Source: an uncultured Alloprevotella sp. (GTDB lineage Bacteria; Bacteroidota; Bacteroidia; Bacteroidales; Bacteroidaceae). Taken from it: 64,000 nucleotides of DNA. The notes beneath the pieces are model-generated. The model worked only from the letters and a program-made list of their open reading frames with translations. It did no database searches and was not told the origin of the DNA. Shown piece after piece: positions 45,601 to 52,278 of the stretch. Made by a program: the position numbers and the translations under genes. Within the stretch, counting starts at the first letter, position 1; each line of letters begins with the position of its first letter. The stretch lies in contig CALUNU010000001.1 of NCBI GenBank assembly GCA_944322095.1, positions 124,001 to 188,000 of the forward strand, in the 5' to 3' direction.

Positions 45601-47016
45601 GCTTTCAACGGCGTGAGCGTGGCCGACCGCCAAGGGGGCAGCGGCACGCTCGACGGAGCTTTGCGCCACACCCATTTGAAAAATCTTCGTTACGACATAG
45701 AAGTCAGCGCCGACAACATGCTGCTTTACGACAAGGCGAAAACGATGGATATGCCCTTTTATGCCACGGTTTATGGCAGCGGAAACGTACGTATGAACGG
45801 CCGCCCCGGAGCGTTTAATGCCGACATCAGTGTGCGCCCCGAGCGGGGAACGACTTTTGTCTATACGCTCGACACGCCGGAAACGTTCAACGACGTCAGT
45901 CTGTTGAAAATATGCGACAAGGCGGCCGTTACGACCGATACGGTGACCGTGACGACAGCTGCACAAGCGGCCGGAGCTACGACAACCGACATCAACCTGA
46001 ATTTCCTGCTCGACATGAACGAGCAGGCTTCGATGAAAATCATTACAAACGAAAAGAGCGGCGACCACCTTCTCGTGCACGGCTCGGGACCCATGAGGGC
46101 ATCGTTCTACAACAAGGGCTCGTTCAACCTGTTTGGCACCTACACGGTTGCCGACGGCGTGTATAAGCTGAATTTGCAGGACATTATCAGAAAAGATTTC
46201 GCGCTGACGCCGGGCAGCAGCATTACTTTTGCGGGCGACCCGTACGAAGGCGATCTCGACATCCAGGCAGTCTACGTTGTCAACTCCGCATCGCTGGCCG
46301 ACCTCAACATAGGCAGCGGTTTCAGCGAGAGTTCCGTTCGTGTCAACTGTATATTGAATCTTGACGGCAAAGTACACAGCCCCGAGGTGAGCTTCGACCT
46401 GGATTTGCCTACCGTGAACGAGGACGAAAAGCAGATGGTGCGCAGCATTATCAGTACGGAAGAAGATATGAACATGCAGATACTTTATCTGCTGGGCGTG
46501 GGCCGCTTTTATACCTACGACTACGGCAGCCTGGCCACGTCGTCCACGCAGTCGCAGTCGAGCGTGGCGATGAAGTCGTTCCTTTCCAATACGTTGAGCA
46601 GCCAGTTGAACAATTTGATTTCCAACGCCATCGGTTCGTCCAACTGGACCTTTGGCGCCAACCTCAGCACTGGCAGCGTCGGGTGGAGCGACATGGAAGT
46701 GGAAGGCTTGCTCAGCGGAAAACTCTTCAACAACCGTCTGCTCATCAACGGCAACTTCGGCTATCGCGACCGCCCGGCTTATTCCACCAACTTTGTCGGC
46801 GATTTCGATATCCGCTACTTACTTACGCCGAACGGGAACATCAGTTTGAAAGCTTACAGCGAAACAAACGACCGCTATTTCACGAAGTCGGCCCTCACGA
46901 CGCAGGGCGTGGGTATCCTCTTGAAACGCGATTTTCAGAACTTGCGCGATTTGATACCCATCAAGCGGCAACGCAAAAAAGGCAGCAAGGTTTCGCCTGC
47001 TGCCACCGGCCACTGA
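42622..47016 (+). CDS. tamB: TamB (DUF490) translocation/assembly module protein
   Basis: 1,464 residues, near the usual 1,400-1,600 for Bacteroidetes. An N-terminal membrane anchor (VGLLIGLYLLLLFVLNF, about 3-19) is followed by a long beta-taco of repeated AsmA/TamB-like segments and a C-terminal DUF490 domain (about 1050-1420: FDLDLPTVNEDEKQMVRSII, LLGVGRFYTYDYGSL). It spans the periplasm to move lipids or assist outer-membrane protein assembly with TamL (17625). The in-frame sequence upstream of 42622 has no ATG before a stop at 42580, so 42622 is the first ATG. It is next to a convergent glycosyltransferase with an 8-base gap. Confidence 0.93.
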   Translation: MAVGLLIGLYLLLLFVLNFSPTQQFLTDKAAALLSGRLGTELRIGRVEVGLFNRVTLIDVGLKDRSGRDMLRARSVSCKIELLPLLQSRVSLRSVSLLDADVRLYTPTRGAEPNFRFLLDAFRSKEPRRKSALNLRVNSLIMRRCRVTYDVLTAPHTPGRFNADHLAVAGLDANVSLKKLTPDSLNLRVRKLAFAEQSGIRVEQLRLRLEANRRQGRVADFVLQMPGSRIAQSDWASTYDARSVESFWRTLSTSGTLGRSYVSTDDVSPFLPELAGLHRKVYFSTAFKIAPSLVALSDVDVYTGRGDLALRADLRMKRTDGRPEALEATVEKLHVAGSLQQRCYELFVRRPMPAPLPAVGDVGFEGRLAYERAGRGSLAGQLDTELGSLMLDARLRGRELRARAASERLLLSPLIAKDGGQAWAAFRMKAVADLSKKKHPDVEVDLELPQFLIKGYTYRDVRLGGRWQGSRLAARLGAADPNLAMDVSAEARLDGKRLSALQAAGHVQRLAPAALGWGGKVGDAVLSARFAADVTHRNGEVPLGELSIDDFAMTSASKNYHLDHLQLRSSLSGGRNRLSLSADFAQAELEGPLAPDDLKTCGQALLGKCLPGLTDVPAGEVEGKEWKLRAQLYKTDFLNDVLDVPLHIDGTAEAEGNLRADDGRMALVVHAPGIGYNKTKLDDVRFYLRGEGRALSCLAQAKKEAAGGTMQFVFEASTVDSLLQTALSWRDLTRERYSGELKMQTACINSHQKETFLRTDIVPTQIAVGDSVWDVASGRFDWGGRRLAIDSFRLAHEGQALTLSGRLTGEGSDSIVARLQRMDIDYLLSFVNIEPVHFSGLATGEAVLSQSVARPRVRARLAVDNFRFNGGLMGDADISGGWDMEEGRIHLNAAMTEQGVGRTLVEGYVSPKDKNLDLSITSFNTNLHFLRRYVGGIFEDLAGRTTGTCRLYGPFKQLDFVGKETVNMSVTIPATGVDYTVSGGSLDITPGSFAFNGVSVADRQGGSGTLDGALRHTHLKNLRYDIEVSADNMLLYDKAKTMDMPFYATVYGSGNVRMNGRPGAFNADISVRPERGTTFVYTLDTPETFNDVSLLKICDKAAVTTDTVTVTTAAQAAGATTTDINLNFLLDMNEQASMKIITNEKSGDHLLVHGSGPMRASFYNKGSFNLFGTYTVADGVYKLNLQDIIRKDFALTPGSSITFAGDPYEGDLDIQAVYVVNSASLADLNIGSGFSESSVRVNCILNLDGKVHSPEVSFDLDLPTVNEDEKQMVRSIISTEEDMNMQILYLLGVGRFYTYDYGSLATSSTQSQSSVAMKSFLSNTLSSQLNNLISNAIGSSNWTFGANLSTGSVGWSDMEVEGLLSGKLFNNRLLINGNFGYRDRPAYSTNFVGDFDIRYLLTPNGNISLKAYSETNDRYFTKSALTTQGVGILLKRDFQNLRDLIPIKRQRKKGSKVSPAATGH

Positions 47017-47024
47017 TGCGCAGG

Positions 47025-47921
47025 TCAATGCAACGTTGCGTAGTAGCCCAGTTTGTACAAAGAGAATAGCGGAAGCGAGGGGTGCCGGCCGAGCAGATTT
47101 TTGCGCAGTAGTTTTTGTGTCTTTCTGAACAGAAAGCGGGCCATCCCATCCAGCTTGTAGCGCGTCAGCATGGCATAATAGCGCGAAGCCCCGGTCTGCT
47201 CTTGCAGCGGGCTTCCCAAACGTTTCAGAACGCGCAAGGCCGTTTCGGTTTTCTGTAAAAACGAGCGATTGCTGTCGATGCCTTCGTGAATGAGGGGGTT
47301 GTCGATGTGAGCCACCGTTATCCCCTCCCGTTTCAGCTCCAAACCAAACAGAGCGTCCTCGTAGCCGTACTCGACACAGCGTTCATCAAAGCAGACGTGC
47401 TCGAAAACACGTTTGTTTGCCATTATGTTGAAAGCGCTGAAATGCCGGTAGGGATATCTGCTCCTGAAAGTCACTGTGCGTAGCCGCTCAGCCTCTCGCT
47501 CATAGCGGTAACGCAATTCGTGCCCCGGTGCGGGACCGCCCGGCGGGTTTATCAGTGAGCCGCACACCACGTCGGCAAGATGGCGCGACTGCCAGTAAGT
47601 TTCGATAAAGTTCTCGCGGCAAACAGCGGCGTCTCCGTCCATCAGCAGCACGTGCTCGTAGCGTGCATTTCTGATCAGCTCGTTACGGTTGTGCGCCAGC
47701 CCTCCGTTGGTTGTCAGCAGTACATGCTTGCATCTCGGCCACGAGCGGATGGCGGCGTTTTCCGCAAGTGCATCCTTGTTCGTCGAGCCGTCGTCGGAAA
47801 TGATAATTTCATAATCGAACGCCCCATTTTCTTTCAAACGCAGTTTTTCAGCCTGTGTGCGCAGTTCGGCTGCCAGGCGGGCGCATCCGTAGTTGTATGT
47901 GGCGATAAGAATGGAGAGCAT
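47025..47921 (-). CDS. Family 2 glycosyltransferase (N-acetylglucosaminyl/galactosyl type)
   Basis: 298 residues from the ATG at 47921 (an upstream ATG at 47981 would add 20 charged residues). The N terminus is MLSILIATYNYGCARLAAEL; IIISDDGSTNKD has the nucleotide-binding Asp pair, VLLMDGDAAVCRENFI has the DxD, and INPPGGPAPGHELRYRYERE lines the acceptor loop. A late AFNIMANKRVFEHVCFDERC and YGYEDALFGLEL match the GT-A C-terminal helix region (ED motif). No membrane segment. Acceptor unknown. Its possible -7 box, TACCTTAG, lies at 48000-48007. Confidence 0.9.
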   Translation of the reverse strand: MLSILIATYNYGCARLAAELRTQAEKLRLKENGAFDYEIIISDDGSTNKDALAENAAIRSWPRCKHVLLTTNGGLAHNRNELIRNARYEHVLLMDGDAAVCRENFIETYWQSRHLADVVCGSLINPPGGPAPGHELRYRYEREAERLRTVTFRSRYPYRHFSAFNIMANKRVFEHVCFDERCVEYGYEDALFGLELKREGITVAHIDNPLIHEGIDSNRSFLQKTETALRVLKRLGSPLQEQTGASRYYAMLTRYKLDGMARFLFRKTQKLLRKNLLGRHPSLPLFSLYKLGYYATLH

Positions 47922-48061
47922 GTCGTTTAGCTTTGTTTTTCTTTTCGGAATGCGAAAAAAGGCAGTCAAATCCTCCTTCACAACCGACCGTTTTCGATGC
48001 TAAGGTAGCCATTTATCCTGCAAACCTTGTCCAATATATAAAAAATCAGTCGCAATCTCTC

Positions 48062-48089
48062 TTTAACAAGCGAAAAATCGCTTGTTAAA
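48062..48089. promoter_or_regulatory. 12-bp perfect inverted repeat (candidate operator)
   Basis: TTTAACAAGCGA (48062-48073) and TCGCTTGTTAAA (48078-48089) separated by four A. It lies 24 bases upstream of the -7 box of the winged-helix gene, in the divergent space next to the glycosyltransferase. A dimeric regulator could bind here. Confidence 0.55.
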
Positions 48090-48112
48090 AGACGTATATT
48101 AGAAAAATAAAC

Positions 48113-48120
48113 TAACTTTG
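48113..48120 (+). promoter_or_regulatory. -7 box TAACTTTG for the winged-helix gene
   Basis: Perfect TAnnTTTG, leader about 64 nt; the inverted repeat at 48062-48089 overlaps the -33 region. Confidence 0.55.
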
Positions 48121-48190
48121 CGGCGTTTAATAGACATGGCAGACCAACAGGTTTCCTGCTCCGCCCGCCATCAAAAAAACGAATAAATTT

Positions 48191-48394
48191 ATGTTACAAG
48201 AAAAAGCCGGTGAACTGGCCGGAAAAGTTTGGAACGCTTTAAGCGAGAATGGCCCCATGGAAGGAAAAGACCTTAAGAAGGCAGCTAAGCTCAAAAGTGA
48301 CAAGGAGTTATATTTGGCACTGGGCTGGTTACTTCGCGAAGACAAGGTCGAAGCAGAAGAAGCCGGGCGTGACGTACGCCTTACTTTGAAGTAA
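48191..48394 (+). CDS. Small winged helix-turn-helix protein (67 residues)
   Basis: MLQEKAGELAGKVWNALSEN then GPMEGKDLKKAAKLKSDKEL and YLALGWLLREDKVEAEEAGR. Three helices and a C-terminal beta-wing (VEAEEAGRDVRLTLK) give the outline of a winged helix-turn-helix DNA-binding domain; such mini-wHTH proteins are common in Bacteroidetes. No other domain. It may regulate itself through the palindrome upstream or the divergent glycosyltransferase; this is a hypothesis. Ended by a strong terminator. Confidence 0.75.
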   Translation: MLQEKAGELAGKVWNALSENGPMEGKDLKKAAKLKSDKELYLALGWLLREDKVEAEEAGRDVRLTLK

Positions 48395-48426
48395 AAGTCT
48401 TTAGATCCTTTCGCAACTACACATAG

Positions 48427-48466
48427 CGGGAGGTGCAGCAATTTCTTGGTGCTGCACCTCCCGTTT
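48427..48466 (+). terminator. Intrinsic terminator of the winged-helix gene
   Basis: 14-bp perfect stem CGGGAGGTGCAGCA (48427-48440) / TGCTGCACCTCCCG (48450-48463), 9-base loop, followed by TTTATTG. Beyond it the 21-bp repeat begins. Confidence 0.85.
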
Positions 48467-48546
48467 ATTGTATGCTTATGCCTGTTTACTATATGTTTAT
48501 GTGTGTTTATTGTATGCTTACGTCTGTTTATTGTATGTTTGCGAAT
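48463..48546. repeat. 21-bp minisatellite, four copies
   Basis: GTTTATTGTATG recurs at 48463, 48484 (one or two changes), 48505 and 48526, exactly 21 bases apart. Consensus about GTTTATTGTATGYTTAYGTC. It lies between convergent genes just after a terminator and contains no gene of its own. Confidence 0.85.
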
Positions 48547-48559
48547 GAATGGCGGGAGG

Positions 48560-50746
48560 TCAGTTGAAGAAGTTCCACGACAAGCCCAGGCGGAAGACGA
48601 GGCGGTTTATGGGGTAGTGGGGCGTGAGGAAGGGGCGGCCGCTCCCTGAGCTGTAATTGACGTGCGAGGCCATTGCGTAGAGGCGGCAGTGCTTTAAGTG
48701 GAGGTTGGCATAGACGTTGATGATGGGATAATTGCCTGTCTTGACGCGTTGGGCCGGGTCTTGCACGCAGTATTGGCCGATGATGGGCGAGTAGGCGGGG
48801 GCGTAGTAGGACGTGAAATAGCGCACGTCGGCTCCGAGCTCGGTGCGGAGCACTTTTGCTATGCGGAAAAGGAGGTAAACGTTGCTGTAGCCTGTGAAGG
48901 TGGGAACCGGGGCCACGTCGCTGTTGGAGGTGGCTTGGTAGGTGAGTTCGTTCTCCCAGTGGAATATGCCCCAGTGGAAGTCTTGGCTGAGGGTGGCTGC
49001 AAGGAGACGGACGTTCTTGTTGCTTTGAGCGGGGCTGACGGAGAAAAGCCGACCGGTGCTTGCGTCATCGTCGGAGGAGGCATCGGTCAGGGTGATGCTC
49101 TCTTGGAAATAGGTGTAGTTCTGAATGGTTTCCACGCCGACGTCCAGGCGGGTGTCTTTATAGCGAAGGCTGCCGCCTATGCGCGTGCGGAACACTTTGT
49201 CGAAGTCGTTGTCCCACCAGGCATTGCGTGCGTGGTAATGTTCGTAGTAGAACGAAGGCTGTTCGTTGCGAACATATCCGCCGGCGTCGATATGCAATGT
49301 GTCGTTGCCGAGGGGGATGCGGAAGCCGAGGCTGCCTTCGATGTTGAATTCGCCCCAGTCGGTTCCGCTTGTGCGGATTTCGCCCAAGACGTTGTAGCGG
49401 AAATAGCGGGCCTGCTCGGTCATGAGCTGTGCGCCGACGGTGAAGAGGTTTTCGGTGTATTTTGTCGCGTTGGCGTTGAGGTCGGGCAGGGTGAACTTGT
49501 TGAATTCGTGCCGCGCATAGAGACGCATGCCCGATTTGACCCAGCGGTTGAAGCCTTCTTTGAGTTCGAAGGCCAGTGTGTTCTCAACGCGTACGTTTTT
49601 GGTGAGGTCGTTGGCCGAGTCGCCGGGCAGATAATAGTCGTTGAAGTAGTCTTTGTTCGCTTCGTTCGCCACAAAGTTGGAGCGCAGGCGGCGGTTGTTG
49701 TGGTCGATGCGCATCGTGTGGATGAAACCGGCCACGGGGACGAACTCGGCCGTAAGGTGGAGGCTGTCGGAGGCCGTTGAGTCTTGTTTTTCGGCAAGTG
49801 CGCCGGCCGGCAACGCTCCGCCGGCGAGCGAGAGGCTGTCGGCCGTGGGGGAGGTGTCGTGCCGGCGGTTGTTTTCAGGCGTTTGCTCCTTTTTTTCTAC
49901 TATGCGGCCCTCGGCATCGCGGTAGCGATGGAAGCCCACGTCGTAGCGGTGGGTCAGGAAGAGGGTGTTAACGTTCAGCCGGTTCCATGTTTTTGTGAGG
50001 AGCGTGGGCATGTCGCGCGTTCCGTAGCGTGTGGGGAAAGCTTCGGGCTCCGTAACGTACGCATCGTCTTCGATGCCGCCGTTTTCCGCCGTTTTCAGGT
50101 GGTTGGCATAGTAGGCTGTGTGGAGCTTGTAGCGTTCGCCGAGGTAGGAGCCGAAGAGCGTGCCGCCGAAGTGGGCCGTCGATTGGTTGGCATAGTAGCC
50201 GCGGCCGTACAGATAGTCGAGCTTGAAGCCCATGCCCAGGCGTTTGCCGGCGTTCACGGCGAAATAGGCGCGTATGCGGTCTTCGCCGTTCGTCTTGTTG
50301 CCGCACGAATGGTAGGTAAGGTTCGTGACGGGCGATTTCGTGTTGGTGAAAAGCAGTTCTCCGGGCTGGGTGATGAAAAAGTCGTAGGGCCGTTCGAAGA
50401 TAAACTGGCTGCCCTGCATCGTATCCCACCAGTCGGTGAAGCGCCGGCTGATGCGGGGCGAGCCTAAATTGCCCAACGTGTTGTATCGTCCCGTGATGCC
50501 TTCGGTAAAGGCCTGGTTTTGGAAATAATGTGGCAACGTGTCGGGCACGGCCGCGTGTATCGTGCCGAAACGTTCCCCCACGCGCCACACATATTGCCCG
50601 ATGGGCACGTCGACAACGTCCACCGTGTCGCCTTCGGCCCAGGGTGAACGGTCGTTTTCGTCTTCGGTAATGATGTTCTGGGCCTGTCCGTTCGCCAGGC
50701 AGCACAGCCATGCCCATATATATAGGAGGTAGAGTCTTCTCTTCAT
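48560..50746 (-). CDS. Putative Bacteroidetes porin
   Basis: 728 residues from the ATG at 50746. Signal peptide MKRRLYLLYIWAWLCCLANG. Conserved N-terminal region of the 'putative porin' family: FQNQAFTEGITGRYNTLGNL, FTDWWDTMQGSQFIFERPYD and FFITQPGELLFTNTKSPVTN. The remainder is a strand-rich barrel ending LSWNFFN (C-terminal aromatic). Probably a diffusion channel; selectivity unknown. An in-frame ATG at 50818 would overlap the promoter box, so 50746 is preferred, with only seven bases between the -7 box and the ATG. Confidence 0.88.
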   Translation of the reverse strand: MKRRLYLLYIWAWLCCLANGQAQNIITEDENDRSPWAEGDTVDVVDVPIGQYVWRVGERFGTIHAAVPDTLPHYFQNQAFTEGITGRYNTLGNLGSPRISRRFTDWWDTMQGSQFIFERPYDFFITQPGELLFTNTKSPVTNLTYHSCGNKTNGEDRIRAYFAVNAGKRLGMGFKLDYLYGRGYYANQSTAHFGGTLFGSYLGERYKLHTAYYANHLKTAENGGIEDDAYVTEPEAFPTRYGTRDMPTLLTKTWNRLNVNTLFLTHRYDVGFHRYRDAEGRIVEKKEQTPENNRRHDTSPTADSLSLAGGALPAGALAEKQDSTASDSLHLTAEFVPVAGFIHTMRIDHNNRRLRSNFVANEANKDYFNDYYLPGDSANDLTKNVRVENTLAFELKEGFNRWVKSGMRLYARHEFNKFTLPDLNANATKYTENLFTVGAQLMTEQARYFRYNVLGEIRTSGTDWGEFNIEGSLGFRIPLGNDTLHIDAGGYVRNEQPSFYYEHYHARNAWWDNDFDKVFRTRIGGSLRYKDTRLDVGVETIQNYTYFQESITLTDASSDDDASTGRLFSVSPAQSNKNVRLLAATLSQDFHWGIFHWENELTYQATSNSDVAPVPTFTGYSNVYLLFRIAKVLRTELGADVRYFTSYYAPAYSPIIGQYCVQDPAQRVKTGNYPIINVYANLHLKHCRLYAMASHVNYSSGSGRPFLTPHYPINRLVFRLGLSWNFFN

Positions 50747-50753
50747 AACCGTG

Positions 50754-50761
50754 CAAAGGTA
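50754..50761 (-). promoter_or_regulatory. -7 box TACCTTTG seven bases before the porin ATG (leaderless)
   Basis: Perfect TAnnTTTG; the seven bases CACGGTT separate it from the ATG at 50746, so transcription should begin at the start codon. Confidence 0.55.
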
Positions 50762-50849
50762 GCAATAAAAAAGGAAATCATTACGGGCGGTCCGCCGGGG
50801 TATCCTTTTTTCCAGCACCTCTTAAGTCTGTCGTGGCAGGAGCTTTGTC

Positions 50850-51188
50850 TCAGTGTACGTACATCACCAGTTTTTGCAGGTTTTTCTTCCGTACTGCCGG
50901 CATGATGAGAAACCAGTCGATGATGGTCCAGATGCCGCATCCGCCGCCCGTAAGCAGTTTGCCGATTCCCAGCCCTATATCGCCGATGAAGAAACGGTCG
51001 ATGCCCAGTCCGCCCAGGAATATGGAAAGAATGAGCGTGATTGTGGGGTCTTTAAAGTCGAGCGACATGACGATTGCCGTGTTGGTCGTGTCGGCATGTT
51101 CCAAGCGTTCGCGTACGACCGGTATGCTTTCGATCGGGAACTTTGAGCCGTGTATCATCAGAAACTGGTCCACTTTGTTGGCGTCCAT
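50850..51188 (-). CDS. TM2-domain membrane protein
   Basis: 112 residues. A soluble N-terminal half (MDANKVDQFLMIHGSKFPIE) is followed by a TM2 domain: two membrane helices (TITLILSIFLGGLGIDRFFI; GGGCGIWTIIDWFLIMPAV) with the conserved Asp-Arg-Phe in GIDRFFIGDIGLG. Bacterial TM2 proteins are of unknown role. A TACCTTCG variant box around 51223-51230 may drive it. Confidence 0.85.
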   Translation of the reverse strand: MDANKVDQFLMIHGSKFPIESIPVVRERLEHADTTNTAIVMSLDFKDPTITLILSIFLGGLGIDRFFIGDIGLGIGKLLTGGGCGIWTIIDWFLIMPAVRKKNLQKLVMYVH

Positions 51189-51285
51189 GGTTATGTCCTT
51201 TTTAAAAGTTATTAATATGCGAAGGTAGTTAAAAAAACGGATGAATGGTCTTTCCGGTTGATTTTTCTATCTCCGGTTCCGTCTG

Positions 51286-52278
51286 TTACGAGTTGACGGC
51301 ACCGCAATGGGGGCACCGGCCCAGGCGTGTCATCGGTCGGTGGCAGGCCCCGCAGATGTAGCGCGGGCGCCTTCGCCGCAAATGGCAGCGAAGGGCAAAG
51401 GCCCAATAAACCAGCAGCAGGGGATAGCCGATATAGAAGCGGACGGTGAGCGTAAAGAACAGGTAGAGCACCATGCAGATGCCGGCCAGCCCCGCCAGAT
51501 ACGACACGACGTCCACCGGGTCGGGGCAGCGCCGCACGTCGTCCACAACGGCGATGGCCACCACGAGCATGAGCCACACCGACGCGATGAAAAGCCCCAC
51601 CACCGGCGGCAGTACGAACGGATTGAGCGTGGGGTGATAGTAGAACTCTATCCACGTTTCGGGCACAAAGTGCTGTACGCTGCCATAGAGCGCAGCCGCG
51701 CCCGACACCACGATGCAAAGCAGCGTGGGGTAAAAGCTGTTGATGTCGTTAAAGTGGACGATGAGCGCCCGCTTCCGCCTTATCACCTGCACGAGGTACA
51801 GAAAAACGGCAGCCCCCAGGCACGTCAGGACGAAAAGCATGCGGCGGTCGCTGAAATTGTGGATAAAGCGGGAGATGGGCGAGTCGGGGACGGCTTTCTC
51901 TAAAAGTGCCTTTTCGCGCACCCAGCCTTGCGTCAGCTGGTCGCGGGCCACTTTGACCCACACCGAGTCGACCGTGTCGGCCGGCACGTATCGCACGTCG
52001 GCCACGACGATGACGTCGTGCGGCCGCAGCGTCACGGAGTCTTGCAGCAGGCGTACGCCGTCGCTGCCGGGATACGAGGTGGCGATGGTCAGCGGTTCGC
52101 CCGCGAGCGAGAAGTCGAAATTGCGCCAGTAGTGGTGGTGGCGGTAGAAGCTCACCGAGTCGATCGTCCCGTCTCCCGTCACAGCCCAGCGGTCGGCCTT
52201 GTCGGGATAGTTGTAGTAGCATCCCGTGAGCAGCAGCAGAGCGGCCAGGTCCGCAAGCAGGCGTCTAATGTGTGGCAT
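51286..52278 (-). CDS. Membrane protein with lipoprotein-like N terminus and C-terminal zinc ribbon
   Basis: 330 residues. The N terminus reads MPHIRRLLADLAALLLLTGC (possible lipobox TGC, Cys20), followed by a periplasmic part of about 130 residues, then five or so membrane helices between about 148 and 300 (MLFVLTCLGAAVFLYLVQVI; VLPPVVGLFIASVWLMLVVA; LAGICMVLYLFFTLTVRFYI). The C terminus has a zinc ribbon: CGACHRPMTRLGRCPHCG (C-x2-C-x10-C-x2-C). An exported lipid anchor plus a cytosolic-type zinc ribbon on one chain is odd, so the signal may instead be a first membrane helix. It overlaps the end of the U32 gene by 14 bases. Function unknown. Confidence 0.75.
   Translation of the reverse strand: MPHIRRLLADLAALLLLTGCYYNYPDKADRWAVTGDGTIDSVSFYRHHHYWRNFDFSLAGEPLTIATSYPGSDGVRLLQDSVTLRPHDVIVVADVRYVPADTVDSVWVKVARDQLTQGWVREKALLEKAVPDSPISRFIHNFSDRRMLFVLTCLGAAVFLYLVQVIRRKRALIVHFNDINSFYPTLLCIVVSGAAALYGSVQHFVPETWIEFYYHPTLNPFVLPPVVGLFIASVWLMLVVAIAVVDDVRRCPDPVDVVSYLAGLAGICMVLYLFFTLTVRFYIGYPLLLVYWAFALRCHLRRRRPRYICGACHRPMTRLGRCPHCGAVNS

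Noticed and set aside
48446-48649. Frame with 7-residue repeats (FIVCLCL...)
   Set aside because: It is just the translation of the 21-bp minisatellite and has no start context or domain.
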